In this document: piece by piece, positions 1-5,835 of the stretch
How positions within the stretch are numbered: position 1 is the first letter of the stretch
Layout: every line of letters begins with the position of its first letter
Assembly: GCA_017959645.1 (NCBI GenBank)
Contig: JAGDAE010000062.1
Location: 1 to 6,237, forward strand
Direction of reading: 5' to 3'
From: Kiritimatiellia bacterium
Lineage (GTDB): Bacteria > Verrucomicrobiota > Kiritimatiellia > RFP12 > UBA1067
DNA length: 6,237 nucleotides
Position numbers and translations under genes: made by a program
The notes under the pieces: generated by a model
Seen by the model: the letters and a program-made list of their open reading frames with translations, nothing else
The model's database searches: none
Told to the model about the DNA's origin: nothing

Positions 1-222
1 GATCCGGCAAAGACCAACTATTCCAACCTGAAACTGACGTATACTGCCAAGAAGGGGACCTTCAAGGGCTCGTTCAAGGTGTATGCGCTCAACACATCGG
101 GCAAAACGCCGAAGATGAAGAAGGTTACGGTCAACGTGACGGGCATGATGGTCGACGGGGTCGGATACGGCTCGGCGAGCGTCAAAAAGCCGTCCATCGC
201 CTGTCCGGTTCTCATAAAGTAG
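1..222 (+). CDS. C-terminal end of a probable secreted beta-rich protein (5' partial)
   Basis: Frame 1 is open from the first base to a TAG stop at 220-222 and gives the last 73 residues of a protein that starts upstream. The segment alternates polar and hydrophobic residues, is rich in Lys, Thr, Gly and Val, and has no long helix, so it looks like beta-sandwich. It contains a GTFKGSFKVYAL stretch (residues 20-31), then a KKVTVNVTG strand, and then VDGVGYGSASVKK (residues 54-66). From memory, this pattern of a 'TFKGSFKVY' strand, a 'VTVNVTG' strand and a 'GVGYGSA' turn recurs at the C-termini of large exported proteins in Kiritimatiellota and Lentisphaerota; I could not confirm that here. The function of the whole protein cannot be told from this fragment. 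It is probably a separate transcription unit from the genes that follow, because a promoter lies between them. Confidence 0.72.
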   Translation, partial: DPAKTNYSNLKLTYTAKKGTFKGSFKVYALNTSGKTPKMKKVTVNVTGMMVDGVGYGSASVKKPSIACPVLIK

Positions 223-238
223 CCCATCCAGATGACCG

Positions 239-269
239 GCCCCCTCTCCATCCCGATAGACGAGGGGGC
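239..269 (+). terminator. Possible terminator hairpin after the first gene
   Basis: An 8-bp perfect stem, GCCCCCTC (239-246) with GAGGGGGC (262-269), encloses a 15-nt loop and starts 17 nt after the TAG stop of the upstream gene. It sits where a terminator would be expected, between that gene and the next promoter. No T-tract follows it, so it is not a textbook intrinsic terminator. It could instead be an mRNA 3'-end stabilising structure or chance pairing in GC-rich sequence. Confidence 0.35.
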
Positions 270-350
270 GGGCAGCGGGACGGTCCGCGAGGGGTACCGG
301 CGCTTTCGCGGGCGCCACATCCGTTTTTCGCCCACGGGAGCGGGGAAATA

Positions 351-359
351 TGATATAAT
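351..359 (+). promoter_or_regulatory. Extended -10 promoter for the six-gene run
   Basis: TGATATAAT at 351-359 is a perfect extended -10 element: TG, one base, then consensus TATAAT at 354-359. It lies in an AT-rich island inside GC-rich DNA. No good -35 hexamer is seen at 16-18 bp spacing, where the sequence is GC-rich (CCCACG region, 330-337), which suits an extended -10 promoter that needs no -35. Transcription would start near 366 and leave a leader of about 32 nt before the ferredoxin ATG. An overlapping TATGAT at 349-354 is an alternative -10. No operator-like inverted repeat was noticed around it. Confidence 0.7.
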
Positions 360-383
360 ATCCGCAGGTTTCAACCACCAAAG

Positions 384-389
384 AAGGAG
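384..389 (+). promoter_or_regulatory. Strong ribosome binding site of the ferredoxin gene
   Basis: AAGGAG is placed 8 nt before the ATG at 398, in an A-rich, unstructured leader. It fixes the start of the short ferredoxin gene. It is the best Shine-Dalgarno sequence in the window, whereas the next gene has none. This suggests that ribosomes load here and that the downstream gene is coupled. Confidence 0.85.
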
Positions 390-397
390 AAAACAAA

Positions 398-568
398 ATG
401 GCCCATAAAATAGCCGCCGACAAATGCGTCGCATGCGGATGCTGCAAGGATGCGTGCCCGGCCGAGGCGATCGCCGAGGGAACGCCCTATTCGATCGACC
501 CTGAAAAGTGCGTCGACTGCGGCGCCTGCGCCGCGCAGTGCCCGAACGAAGCCATCGCCCCGGCGTGA
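398..568 (+). CDS. 2[4Fe-4S] bacterial-type ferredoxin, 56 aa
   Basis: This is a small soluble electron carrier. The protein has two CxxCxxCxxxCP motifs: C10, C13, C16 and C20 followed by P21, and C38, C41, C44 and C48 followed by P49. This is the arrangement of the clostridial 2[4Fe-4S] ferredoxin fold, in which the fourth Cys of each motif ligates the other cluster. The length of 56 is typical for the stand-alone family, and the two halves (EAIA after each motif) show the usual internal duplication. C15 is an extra cysteine that is not needed for the clusters. The ATG has a strong ribosome site and lies just after an extended -10 promoter. The stop overlaps the GTG of the exporter gene by 4 nt, so the two are almost certainly co-translated. 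The redox partner is unknown; supply of electrons for metal or metalloid reduction is only a suggestion from the neighbour. Confidence 0.93.
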   Translation: MAHKIAADKCVACGCCKDACPAEAIAEGTPYSIDPEKCVDCGACAAQCPNEAIAPA

Positions 569-1410
569 TAGATTTCGTTCTGGAGCAGCTGGAGCTCCTG
601 CCGTTCCTGTTCGCCGTCTATCTGGCGCTGGAATGGCTCGAGGTCCACGCCGGCGGCGCGCTTGAGAAGTGTCTCGAGCGCGCCCGCTCCATAGGCCCCG
701 CGGCTGCGGCGCTCGCCGGCGTATTCCCGCAGTGCGGATTCTCGGCGGTGGCCGCTTCGCTCTATTCAGGCGGCATAATCACCATCGGGACTCTGCTCGC
801 GGTCTTCCTTTCAACTTCAGACGAACTGATACCGGTCATGATCGGCGCGAAGGCGCCGGCCGGGCTCATAGTCAAGATCGTCGCGGTCAAGACGGTGTCC
901 GCTCTTGTCGCCGGATTTCTGGTGAATGCGTTTGTCGTGCTTTTCAGGGGCAGCAACGTTCCGGTCGCCAAGGTCGACGAGCTTTGCGTGCACAGCCGCT
1001 GCAGCTGCCGCGAGCACAAGGGGATAGTTGTCCCCGCGCTGATCCACACGGCCGAGATATTCGCGTTCGTCTTCGCCGTTTCCGCGCTGGTCGAGCTGGC
1101 GCTGCACTTTTTCGGGGCCGGCGCGCTGGAATCGCTGGCGCTGAATCGTCCGGTGTCGGGTGCGTTCGTCGGCGCGCTTATAGGGCTTGTTCCCAACTGC
1201 GCGGTGTCGGCGGCGGCGGCAGGGCTCTACGTGGAGCATCCGGAGCTGATTTCGTCCGGCGCGCTCATGGCCAGTTCCTTCACCGGTTGCGGAGTGGGGA
1301 TGCTCGTGCTTTTCAGGACCAACCGCAATCTCCGGCAGAATCTCGCCGTGCTTGCGCTGGTGGCGGTCGCCGGAATGTTGCTGGGCATGGCGGCGGGGTG
1401 TTTGATATGA
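565..1410 (+). CDS. ArsP_2-type ten-TM heavy-metal (arsenic/manganese) exporter candidate, 281 aa
   Basis: This is a polytopic inner-membrane protein of the family known as 'putative 10TM heavy-metal exporter' (ArsP_2) or 'putative manganese transporter'. The assignment comes from recognising the family pattern. The two halves are related: the first carries PQCGFS (55-60), a glycine turn, then a LLAVFLSTSDE helix (77-87); the second carries PNCAVS (210-215), then an SGALMASSFTGCG helix (231-243). C57 and C212 are equivalent. Between the halves lies a cytoplasmic-type loop (129-153) with C141, H143, C146, C148 and H151, a likely metal-binding cluster. GTG 565 was chosen because it makes a GTGA overlap with the ferredoxin stop and because family similarity begins right there (FVLEQLELLPFLF). 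An upstream in-frame GTG at 508 would add an Arg-rich stretch that is simply ferredoxin DNA read in another frame. No Shine-Dalgarno sequence precedes 565, so translation probably depends on coupling. The substrate is unproven. Confidence 0.85.
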   Translation: MIDFVLEQLELLPFLFAVYLALEWLEVHAGGALEKCLERARSIGPAAAALAGVFPQCGFSAVAASLYSGGIITIGTLLAVFLSTSDELIPVMIGAKAPAGLIVKIVAVKTVSALVAGFLVNAFVVLFRGSNVPVAKVDELCVHSRCSCREHKGIVVPALIHTAEIFAFVFAVSALVELALHFFGAGALESLALNRPVSGAFVGALIGLVPNCAVSAAAAGLYVEHPELISSGALMASSFTGCGVGMLVLFRTNRNLRQNLAVLALVAVAGMLLGMAAGCLI

Positions 1411-2369
1411 TCGGCAAAACGATGGAATTCTTCAAGCGATCGGTCCGCGGCTTTCTGGCGAACAAATGTTCGATGCACGCGGCCGGGCTTACGTATTTTT
1501 CGATGCTGGCCTACGTTCCTATGCTGTGCCTGTTGCTGTTCACGGCCAAGATGTGCGGCGTCGACCATTACGCGCACGCCAGGATAAACGAGCGGCTCGA
1601 CGCGATGATCGCCAACGTCGAGCATGGCCAGGACGACGACATCGCCAGCCTCGCCGCCCCGACGGACGAGGCGCTGGAGAAAAAGCGCATCGCGGCCGAG
1701 GAGTTTTCGAAGCAGGCGCGGGAGATAGCCAACGTCGTCTTCGAGCGCATCGACAACTTCGACATCGGCACGCTCGGGTGGATCGGGTTCGGCTTTCTGC
1801 TGTGGACGGTGATTTCTTCGGTCGGCATGATCGAGGTCAGCTTCAACGAGATATTCGGGGTTCCCAAGCCGCGGCCGTTCTTCCGCCGCGCGGCGCTGTA
1901 TTTCGCCATTTCGATAGTCGTGCCGATTTTCGCGGCGCTCGCGATGTCGATTCCGCTGCTGGGCACGGTCAAGAACATACTGACGGCGACGATGGGGGCG
2001 CTGTGGCTTACGAAGTGGGTGTCGGACGGCGCGATCATGCTGCTCGATTCGTGGTTTTTCCGTTTCGCGACGACGTTCGCGATGGCGTCGCTCAATTTCG
2101 CGTTCGTTTTCTGGGTGATTCCCAATTGCCGCGTCGGTTTCCGCCATGCGTGGCGCGGCGGGATGGCGACGGCGTTCCTTTTCGGGATGTGGATGAAGAT
2201 TTGCGCGGTCGCGCAGGTGGGGATCGCCAAATCCTCGGCGCTGTACGGCTCGTTCGCATTTTTTCCGATCGTGCTTGCGTGGATGTACGTAAGCTGGCAA
2301 ATCGTCCTTTTCGGCGCCAACATGGTGGACGTTTTTGCGCAGACTGAAAAAGAAGGGATACGTAAATGA
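1407..2369 (+). CDS. YihY/BrkB (UPF0761) family inner-membrane protein, 320 aa
   Basis: This is an integral membrane protein of the YihY/virulence-factor BrkB family, whose biochemical role is not settled. Family marks are the first helix, with AAGLTYFSMLAYVPML (25-40), and the C-terminal YGSFAFFPIVLAWMYVSW (280-297), followed by QIVLFGANM. About six TM segments can be seen: near 24-48, 121-141, 161-186, 213-238, 250-270 and 281-305. The loop between TM1 and TM2 (about 52-118) is long and very charged, with an EHGQDDD stretch and an EEALEKK-like helix that could form a coiled coil; it seems longer than in most relatives I recall. The ATG at 1407 overlaps the previous stop as ATGA, with a GGGG 8 nt upstream as a weak ribosome site. 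The frame stays open far upstream, but that part is shadow sequence of the exporter gene. The C-terminus ends in a short charged tail. Confidence 0.9.
   Translation: MIGKTMEFFKRSVRGFLANKCSMHAAGLTYFSMLAYVPMLCLLLFTAKMCGVDHYAHARINERLDAMIANVEHGQDDDIASLAAPTDEALEKKRIAAEEFSKQAREIANVVFERIDNFDIGTLGWIGFGFLLWTVISSVGMIEVSFNEIFGVPKPRPFFRRAALYFAISIVVPIFAALAMSIPLLGTVKNILTATMGALWLTKWVSDGAIMLLDSWFFRFATTFAMASLNFAFVFWVIPNCRVGFRHAWRGGMATAFLFGMWMKICAVAQVGIAKSSALYGSFAFFPIVLAWMYVSWQIVLFGANMVDVFAQTEKEGIRK
2351..2357 (+). promoter_or_regulatory. Ribosome binding site of the GH78 gene
   Basis: AGAAGGG lies 8 nt before the ATG at 2366, inside the last codons of the YihY gene. It supports this start, which also gives a clean signal peptide and an ATGA overlap with the previous stop. 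Confidence 0.65.
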
Positions 2370-4720
2370 AGGCAGGAGTGTTTTTTGCGGCGCTGGCGCT
2401 TTGCGCGGCGGCGGGCGGCGAGACGTTCAAGGCGGCCCGCCCGGTATGGGAGGCGGGGCGCGAGACCGAGCGCAATCTGACGATCGGCTTCAGGGTGCGC
2501 TTCGATGGCGCGAAGGCGGCAGAGCTTCGCTATTCGGCGAGCAGCATCGCCCGCGTATGGCTCAACGGCGAATTCCTCGCCTACGGTCCGGCGCGCGGCC
2601 CGCACGGAATCGACCGCGTGGACGTGATTCCTCTCGTCGGGCGTACGCTCGCGGGCGAGAACGTGCTCGCCTTCGAGGTCGCCGGCTACAACGTCGACAC
2701 GTTCTATCTCGTCAACGAGAGCGCGTATCTCGCCGCCGAGCTGCTGGATTCTGCCGGCGGGGTCGTCGCCGCGACCGGCGACGGCAAGTCGTTCGAGGCC
2801 ACCGTGATCACGGAGCGCGTGCAGAAGGTGCCGCGGTTCTCGTTCCAGCGCCCGTTCTGCGAAGTTTATTCGCTGAAGAGCGATTTCGCGGCCTGGCGCA
2901 AAGGCGCGCCGCGCGAGACCTTGCAGCTTTCGATCGCAGAAGGTTCGCCGGCGTGGATCGGCCGTACCGCGCCGTATCCGGACTATTCGGTTTCCGGAGC
3001 TTTCGCCCCGATCAGACGCGGACGGCTGGAATACCGCGAGGACGCGACGGTGCATCCGGGGCGTTCGGTGACCGGCGAGGAGGATCCGATGCGCGGATAC
3101 GCGCCGGACGAGATCGGCGTCCAGCCGGTCGTCGAGATACAGAAGCTTTGCGAAGCCGACCGGCGTCCGCTGCCGGCGGCGTCGCGCTACCGGCTAGATC
3201 CAAAATCGTATCTGCTTTTCGACCATGGTTTCTGCGACACCGGATTCATCGGCGCCAAGGTCGTCTGCCGCAAGCCTGGAAGGGTGTATTTCCACTACGA
3301 CGAGGTTCTCGTCGGCGACGATGATATCGACGTGCAGCGCATGGGGTGGCAGTGCGTGAACGCCGTTACGTACGACTTCGAGGAGCCGGGCGAATACGAC
3401 GTCGAGGCGTTCGAGCCGGGGACCTTCCGCTACATGAAGATACTCTCGGACGGATTCGAAGGCGACGTCTCAGGGCTGTTCGTGCGCGCCTACAAGAATG
3501 CACGGTGCGGCCGCGCCAGATTCGAATCGTCGGACGACACGCTCGACGTCATCTTCGAGGCGGCGCGCGAGACGTTTTCGCAGAACGCGGTCGATGTTCT
3601 CACCGACTGCCCGTCGAGGGAACGCGCCGGCTGGTGCTGCGATTCGTTCTTCTCGTCCCGCACCGAGCGCTGGCTTACCGGCGGCAATCCGGTCGAGCGC
3701 TGCTTTCTCGAGAATTTCGCGTTCGCCTCGTCGTATCCGGGAATACCGGAGGGGTTCCTGCCGATGTGCTATCCCGCCGAGGCATGGCTGCTGCCGAACT
3801 GGAATCTCTGGCTGATAATCCAGCTCGGCGAGCATTTCGAGCGCACGGGCGACCGCTCACTGGTCGACGCGATGGAACCGAAGGTCAAGGGCGCCGTCGA
3901 GGCGTTCCGGAAATACCGCAACTCCGACGGGCTGCTCGAAAAGCTCCCGGGCTGGGTGTTCATCGAATGGAGCGCGGCCAACGATCTCGTGCAGGACGTG
4001 AACTATCCGTCGAACATGACGTGGGCGAAGGCGCTCGACGTGGCGGCGGAACTCTATGGCTGGAAGGATTGCGCGCAGGAGGCGGAGAGGGTGCGCAGAA
4101 CGGTGCGCGAGCAGTCGTGGACCGGCGAGTGGTTCTGCGACAACGCGGTGCGCCAGGAAGACGGTTCGCTCAAGCTTTCGGGCGAGTGCACCGAGACGTG
4201 CCAGTACTACGCGTTCTATTTCGGCACCGCCTCGAAAGAGGAATATCCGGAACTGTGGAAGCGGCTGGTAGAGGATTTCGGACCGAAGCGCAAAACCACA
4301 GAGCTGCATCCGCAGATACATTTCGCCAACGCATTCGTCGGCAACTATCTGCGGCTCGAGCTGCTTTCGCGCGACGGGCGCGCCGCGCAGATCCTCGACC
4401 AGGCGAAAGGATATTTCGCGGGAATGGCCGCGCGCACCGGCACGCTCTGGGAGCACGACTACATCACCAACAGCTGCGACCACGGCTTCGCTTCGCACGT
4501 AGCGGTGATGCTGCTGAGAGATGTGCTCGGCATAGCGAAGATAGACCGCGCGTCCAAGACGGTCGAACTCAAGGTCGACAGCGCAATCCCGCTTGAATTC
4601 TGCCGCGGCACCGTTCCGCTCTCGGAGACGGAAGATCTCGAGATCGCGTGGAAGAAGGCCGGCGGCGGAACCGAAATCGACATCGTCCACTGTCCGGAAG
4701 GCTGGAGCTGCCTGAAATGA
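2366..4720 (+). CDS. Secreted GH78 alpha-L-rhamnosidase-like glycoside hydrolase, 784 aa
   Basis: The predicted activity is inverting hydrolysis of terminal alpha-L-rhamnose or a related sugar outside the cytoplasm. The N-terminus has one Lys, a hydrophobic core (VFFAALALCAAA) and a small-residue cleavage zone near 16-19; LALC is a poor lipobox because Leu precedes Cys. Residues 20-375 are beta-rich, with the accessory beta-sandwich signature (SIARVWLNGEFLAYGPARG, 60-78). The (alpha/alpha)6 catalytic domain is about 380-720, followed by a short beta C-domain. The hallmark DCPSRERAGWCCD (414-426) keeps D414, E419 and D426, which match Asp567, Glu572 and Asp579 of Bacillus RhaB by spacing. TLWEH supplies E696, the likely base. 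The TETCQYYAFYFG segment (609-620) is also family-like. WCCD replaces the usual WTGD, and 20 cysteines is many for an exported protein. The length is at the short end for GH78. The exact sugar cannot be told. Confidence 0.88.
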   Translation: MKAGVFFAALALCAAAGGETFKAARPVWEAGRETERNLTIGFRVRFDGAKAAELRYSASSIARVWLNGEFLAYGPARGPHGIDRVDVIPLVGRTLAGENVLAFEVAGYNVDTFYLVNESAYLAAELLDSAGGVVAATGDGKSFEATVITERVQKVPRFSFQRPFCEVYSLKSDFAAWRKGAPRETLQLSIAEGSPAWIGRTAPYPDYSVSGAFAPIRRGRLEYREDATVHPGRSVTGEEDPMRGYAPDEIGVQPVVEIQKLCEADRRPLPAASRYRLDPKSYLLFDHGFCDTGFIGAKVVCRKPGRVYFHYDEVLVGDDDIDVQRMGWQCVNAVTYDFEEPGEYDVEAFEPGTFRYMKILSDGFEGDVSGLFVRAYKNARCGRARFESSDDTLDVIFEAARETFSQNAVDVLTDCPSRERAGWCCDSFFSSRTERWLTGGNPVERCFLENFAFASSYPGIPEGFLPMCYPAEAWLLPNWNLWLIIQLGEHFERTGDRSLVDAMEPKVKGAVEAFRKYRNSDGLLEKLPGWVFIEWSAANDLVQDVNYPSNMTWAKALDVAAELYGWKDCAQEAERVRRTVREQSWTGEWFCDNAVRQEDGSLKLSGECTETCQYYAFYFGTASKEEYPELWKRLVEDFGPKRKTTELHPQIHFANAFVGNYLRLELLSRDGRAAQILDQAKGYFAGMAARTGTLWEHDYITNSCDHGFASHVAVMLLRDVLGIAKIDRASKTVELKVDSAIPLEFCRGTVPLSETEDLEIAWKKAGGGTEIDIVHCPEGWSCLK
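4704..4707 (+). promoter_or_regulatory. Ribosome binding site deciding the rmuC start
   Basis: GGAG lies 9 nt before ATG 4717, within the last codons of the GH78 gene. It supports the ATGA-overlap start over the in-frame ATG at 4648, which would add 23 Arg-rich residues. Confidence 0.5.
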
Positions 4721-5835
4721 CCGCGGCGATTGCGATAGCCGCCGCGTTCGCCGGGATCGCCGCCGGCGCGCTCGCGGTGTGGGCGCTGTTTTCGGGGCGC
4801 GTCGCCGAGCGCCGGTTCGAGCGCATGCTCGCCGAGATGCGCAACTTCGCCGCTGACGAACTCGCCCGGCGTGAGCGCGAGCTCGCCTCGCGCAACGCCG
4901 AACAGGTGAAGAATCTTCTCGCGCCGATGCATCAGCGGCTGGACGATTTCGCGAAAGCGGCCGAGGCGTCGAAAAAGACGAACGGCGAACTTGGCGTGAA
5001 GATCGAAGACTTCTTCAAAGGCATCCGCGAAACCTCGGCCAGTTTCGGCGCCCAGGCGAAATCGTTCACCGACGCCCTGACCGGCGCGAACAAAAAGCAG
5101 GGCAACTGGGGCGAAGCGATCCTCGGCAGGGTGCTCGAGGATTGCGGACTGGAAGAGGGCAAGCACTATCTCGCGCAGACCGGTTCCGGCGACTACATAC
5201 CCGACTACCAGATTTTCGACCCCGGCAGCTCGAAGATTCTCGTCGTCGATTCCAAAATGAGCTGGACCAAATACGAGCAGGCGTACCGCATGCCGGAGGG
5301 GGAAGAGCGCCGCGCCGCCCTGCGCGAGCACGCCAAGAGCGTGAGGAACCACATCGACGCGCTTTGCAAGACCGACTACCCGAACCGGCTTTCGCCTCCG
5401 CGCGCCGGCTATTCGTACGTTCCGCTGACGGCGATGTTCGTACCCTGCGACGCCGCCCTCTCCGCCGCGCTCGAAAGCGACCCGTCGATCGTCGACTACG
5501 CCTGCAAGCGCAACATCGCCCTCGTCTCGCCGCTCACGCTGTTCGGTTTTCTCATTCTCGTCAGCCGCGCCTGGTCGCGCTACGACATCGACCGCAACAC
5601 CGAGAACATCCGCGAAGAGGCGCGCAAGCTGGTCGGTTATGTCGACAGGCTTTTCCGCAATCTCGAGGATGTGGGCGATCTGCTCGCCAAGGCGACGCAG
5701 AAACACGAGGCCGCCATGCAACTGGCGGCGAAAGAGCCGTCGGGGCAGTGCGTGAAAGGTCCGGCGCTGAAGATAATCTCCCTTGGTGTAAAACTCGAAC
5801 GCGAACTCAAATCGAAAGCACTTTCAGAACCGTGA
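4717..5835 (+). CDS. rmuC: RmuC family DNA recombination protein, 372 aa
   Basis: RmuC in E. coli limits recombination at inverted repeats; the family has a PD-(D/E)xK nuclease-like core. Residues 3-25 form one N-terminal membrane anchor (Ala-rich, ending VWALF). A charged helical or coiled-coil stretch follows, about 28-120. The conserved domain begins at KKQGNWGEAILGRVLED (126-142), the family's entry motif, including E133. It continues with the PD motif P162-D163 and the DSK triad D178-S179-K180 in VVDSKMSWTKYEQAY. HIDAL (212-216), the MFVPCDAALSAAL strand-helix (240-252), the LVSPLTLFGFL segment (269-279) and the ISLGVKLE end (354-361) also match the family. The start was set by the ATGA overlap with the GH78 stop and by the anchor helix starting there. 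The length is somewhat shorter than E. coli RmuC, which has a longer coiled-coil part. The gene sits oddly between two exported enzymes. Confidence 0.93.
   Translation: MTAAIAIAAAFAGIAAGALAVWALFSGRVAERRFERMLAEMRNFAADELARRERELASRNAEQVKNLLAPMHQRLDDFAKAAEASKKTNGELGVKIEDFFKGIRETSASFGAQAKSFTDALTGANKKQGNWGEAILGRVLEDCGLEEGKHYLAQTGSGDYIPDYQIFDPGSSKILVVDSKMSWTKYEQAYRMPEGEERRAALREHAKSVRNHIDALCKTDYPNRLSPPRAGYSYVPLTAMFVPCDAALSAALESDPSIVDYACKRNIALVSPLTLFGFLILVSRAWSRYDIDRNTENIREEARKLVGYVDRLFRNLEDVGDLLAKATQKHEAAMQLAAKEPSGQCVKGPALKIISLGVKLERELKSKALSEP

Noticed and set aside
299..328. Second hairpin GGCGC/GCGCC (299-303 with 312-316) followed by T5 at 324-328 as a terminator
   Set aside because: The stem is only 5 bp and the T-run begins 7 nt after it, too far for a standard intrinsic terminator.
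223..397. Possible small RNA or riboswitch in the leader and gap
   Set aside because: With the start near 366 the leader is only about 32 nt and A-rich, too short for a riboswitch. No tRNA-like or other conserved fold was seen in the rest of the gap.
18..434. Reverse-strand open frame of 138 codons crossing the first intergenic gap
   Set aside because: It has a hydrophobic start but covers the promoter, the ferredoxin start and the upstream gene on the other strand, and shows no recognisable family.
508..564. Upstream GTG start for the exporter gene
   Set aside because: It would add an Arg-rich 19-residue stretch encoded by the second cluster motif of the ferredoxin in another frame. GTG 565 gives the normal family start and a GTGA overlap.
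669..1406. N-terminal extension of the YihY frame up to 669
   Set aside because: The added 246 residues are Arg/Gly-rich shadow of the exporter gene; the family begins at ATG 1407.
1227..2300. Reverse-strand open frame of about 357 codons
   Set aside because: The translation is a string of Arg, His and Glu typical of a shadow frame opposite the exporter and YihY genes.
1568..3055. Long reverse-strand open frame of about 495 codons
   Set aside because: It runs across the YihY/GH78 junction, opposite two well-recognised genes. The product is Arg/Ala-rich low-complexity with no family pattern, and GC-rich codon use readily leaves the antisense frame open.
3346..4596. Plus-strand open frame of 416 codons inside the GH78 gene
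   Set aside because: It is out of frame within a gene whose catalytic motifs are intact, and its product is Arg-rich without any domain.
4459..5721. Reverse-strand open frame of about 420 codons opposite GH78 and rmuC
   Set aside because: It is antisense to two confident genes, has no ribosome site or domain pattern, and its composition mirrors the sense codons.
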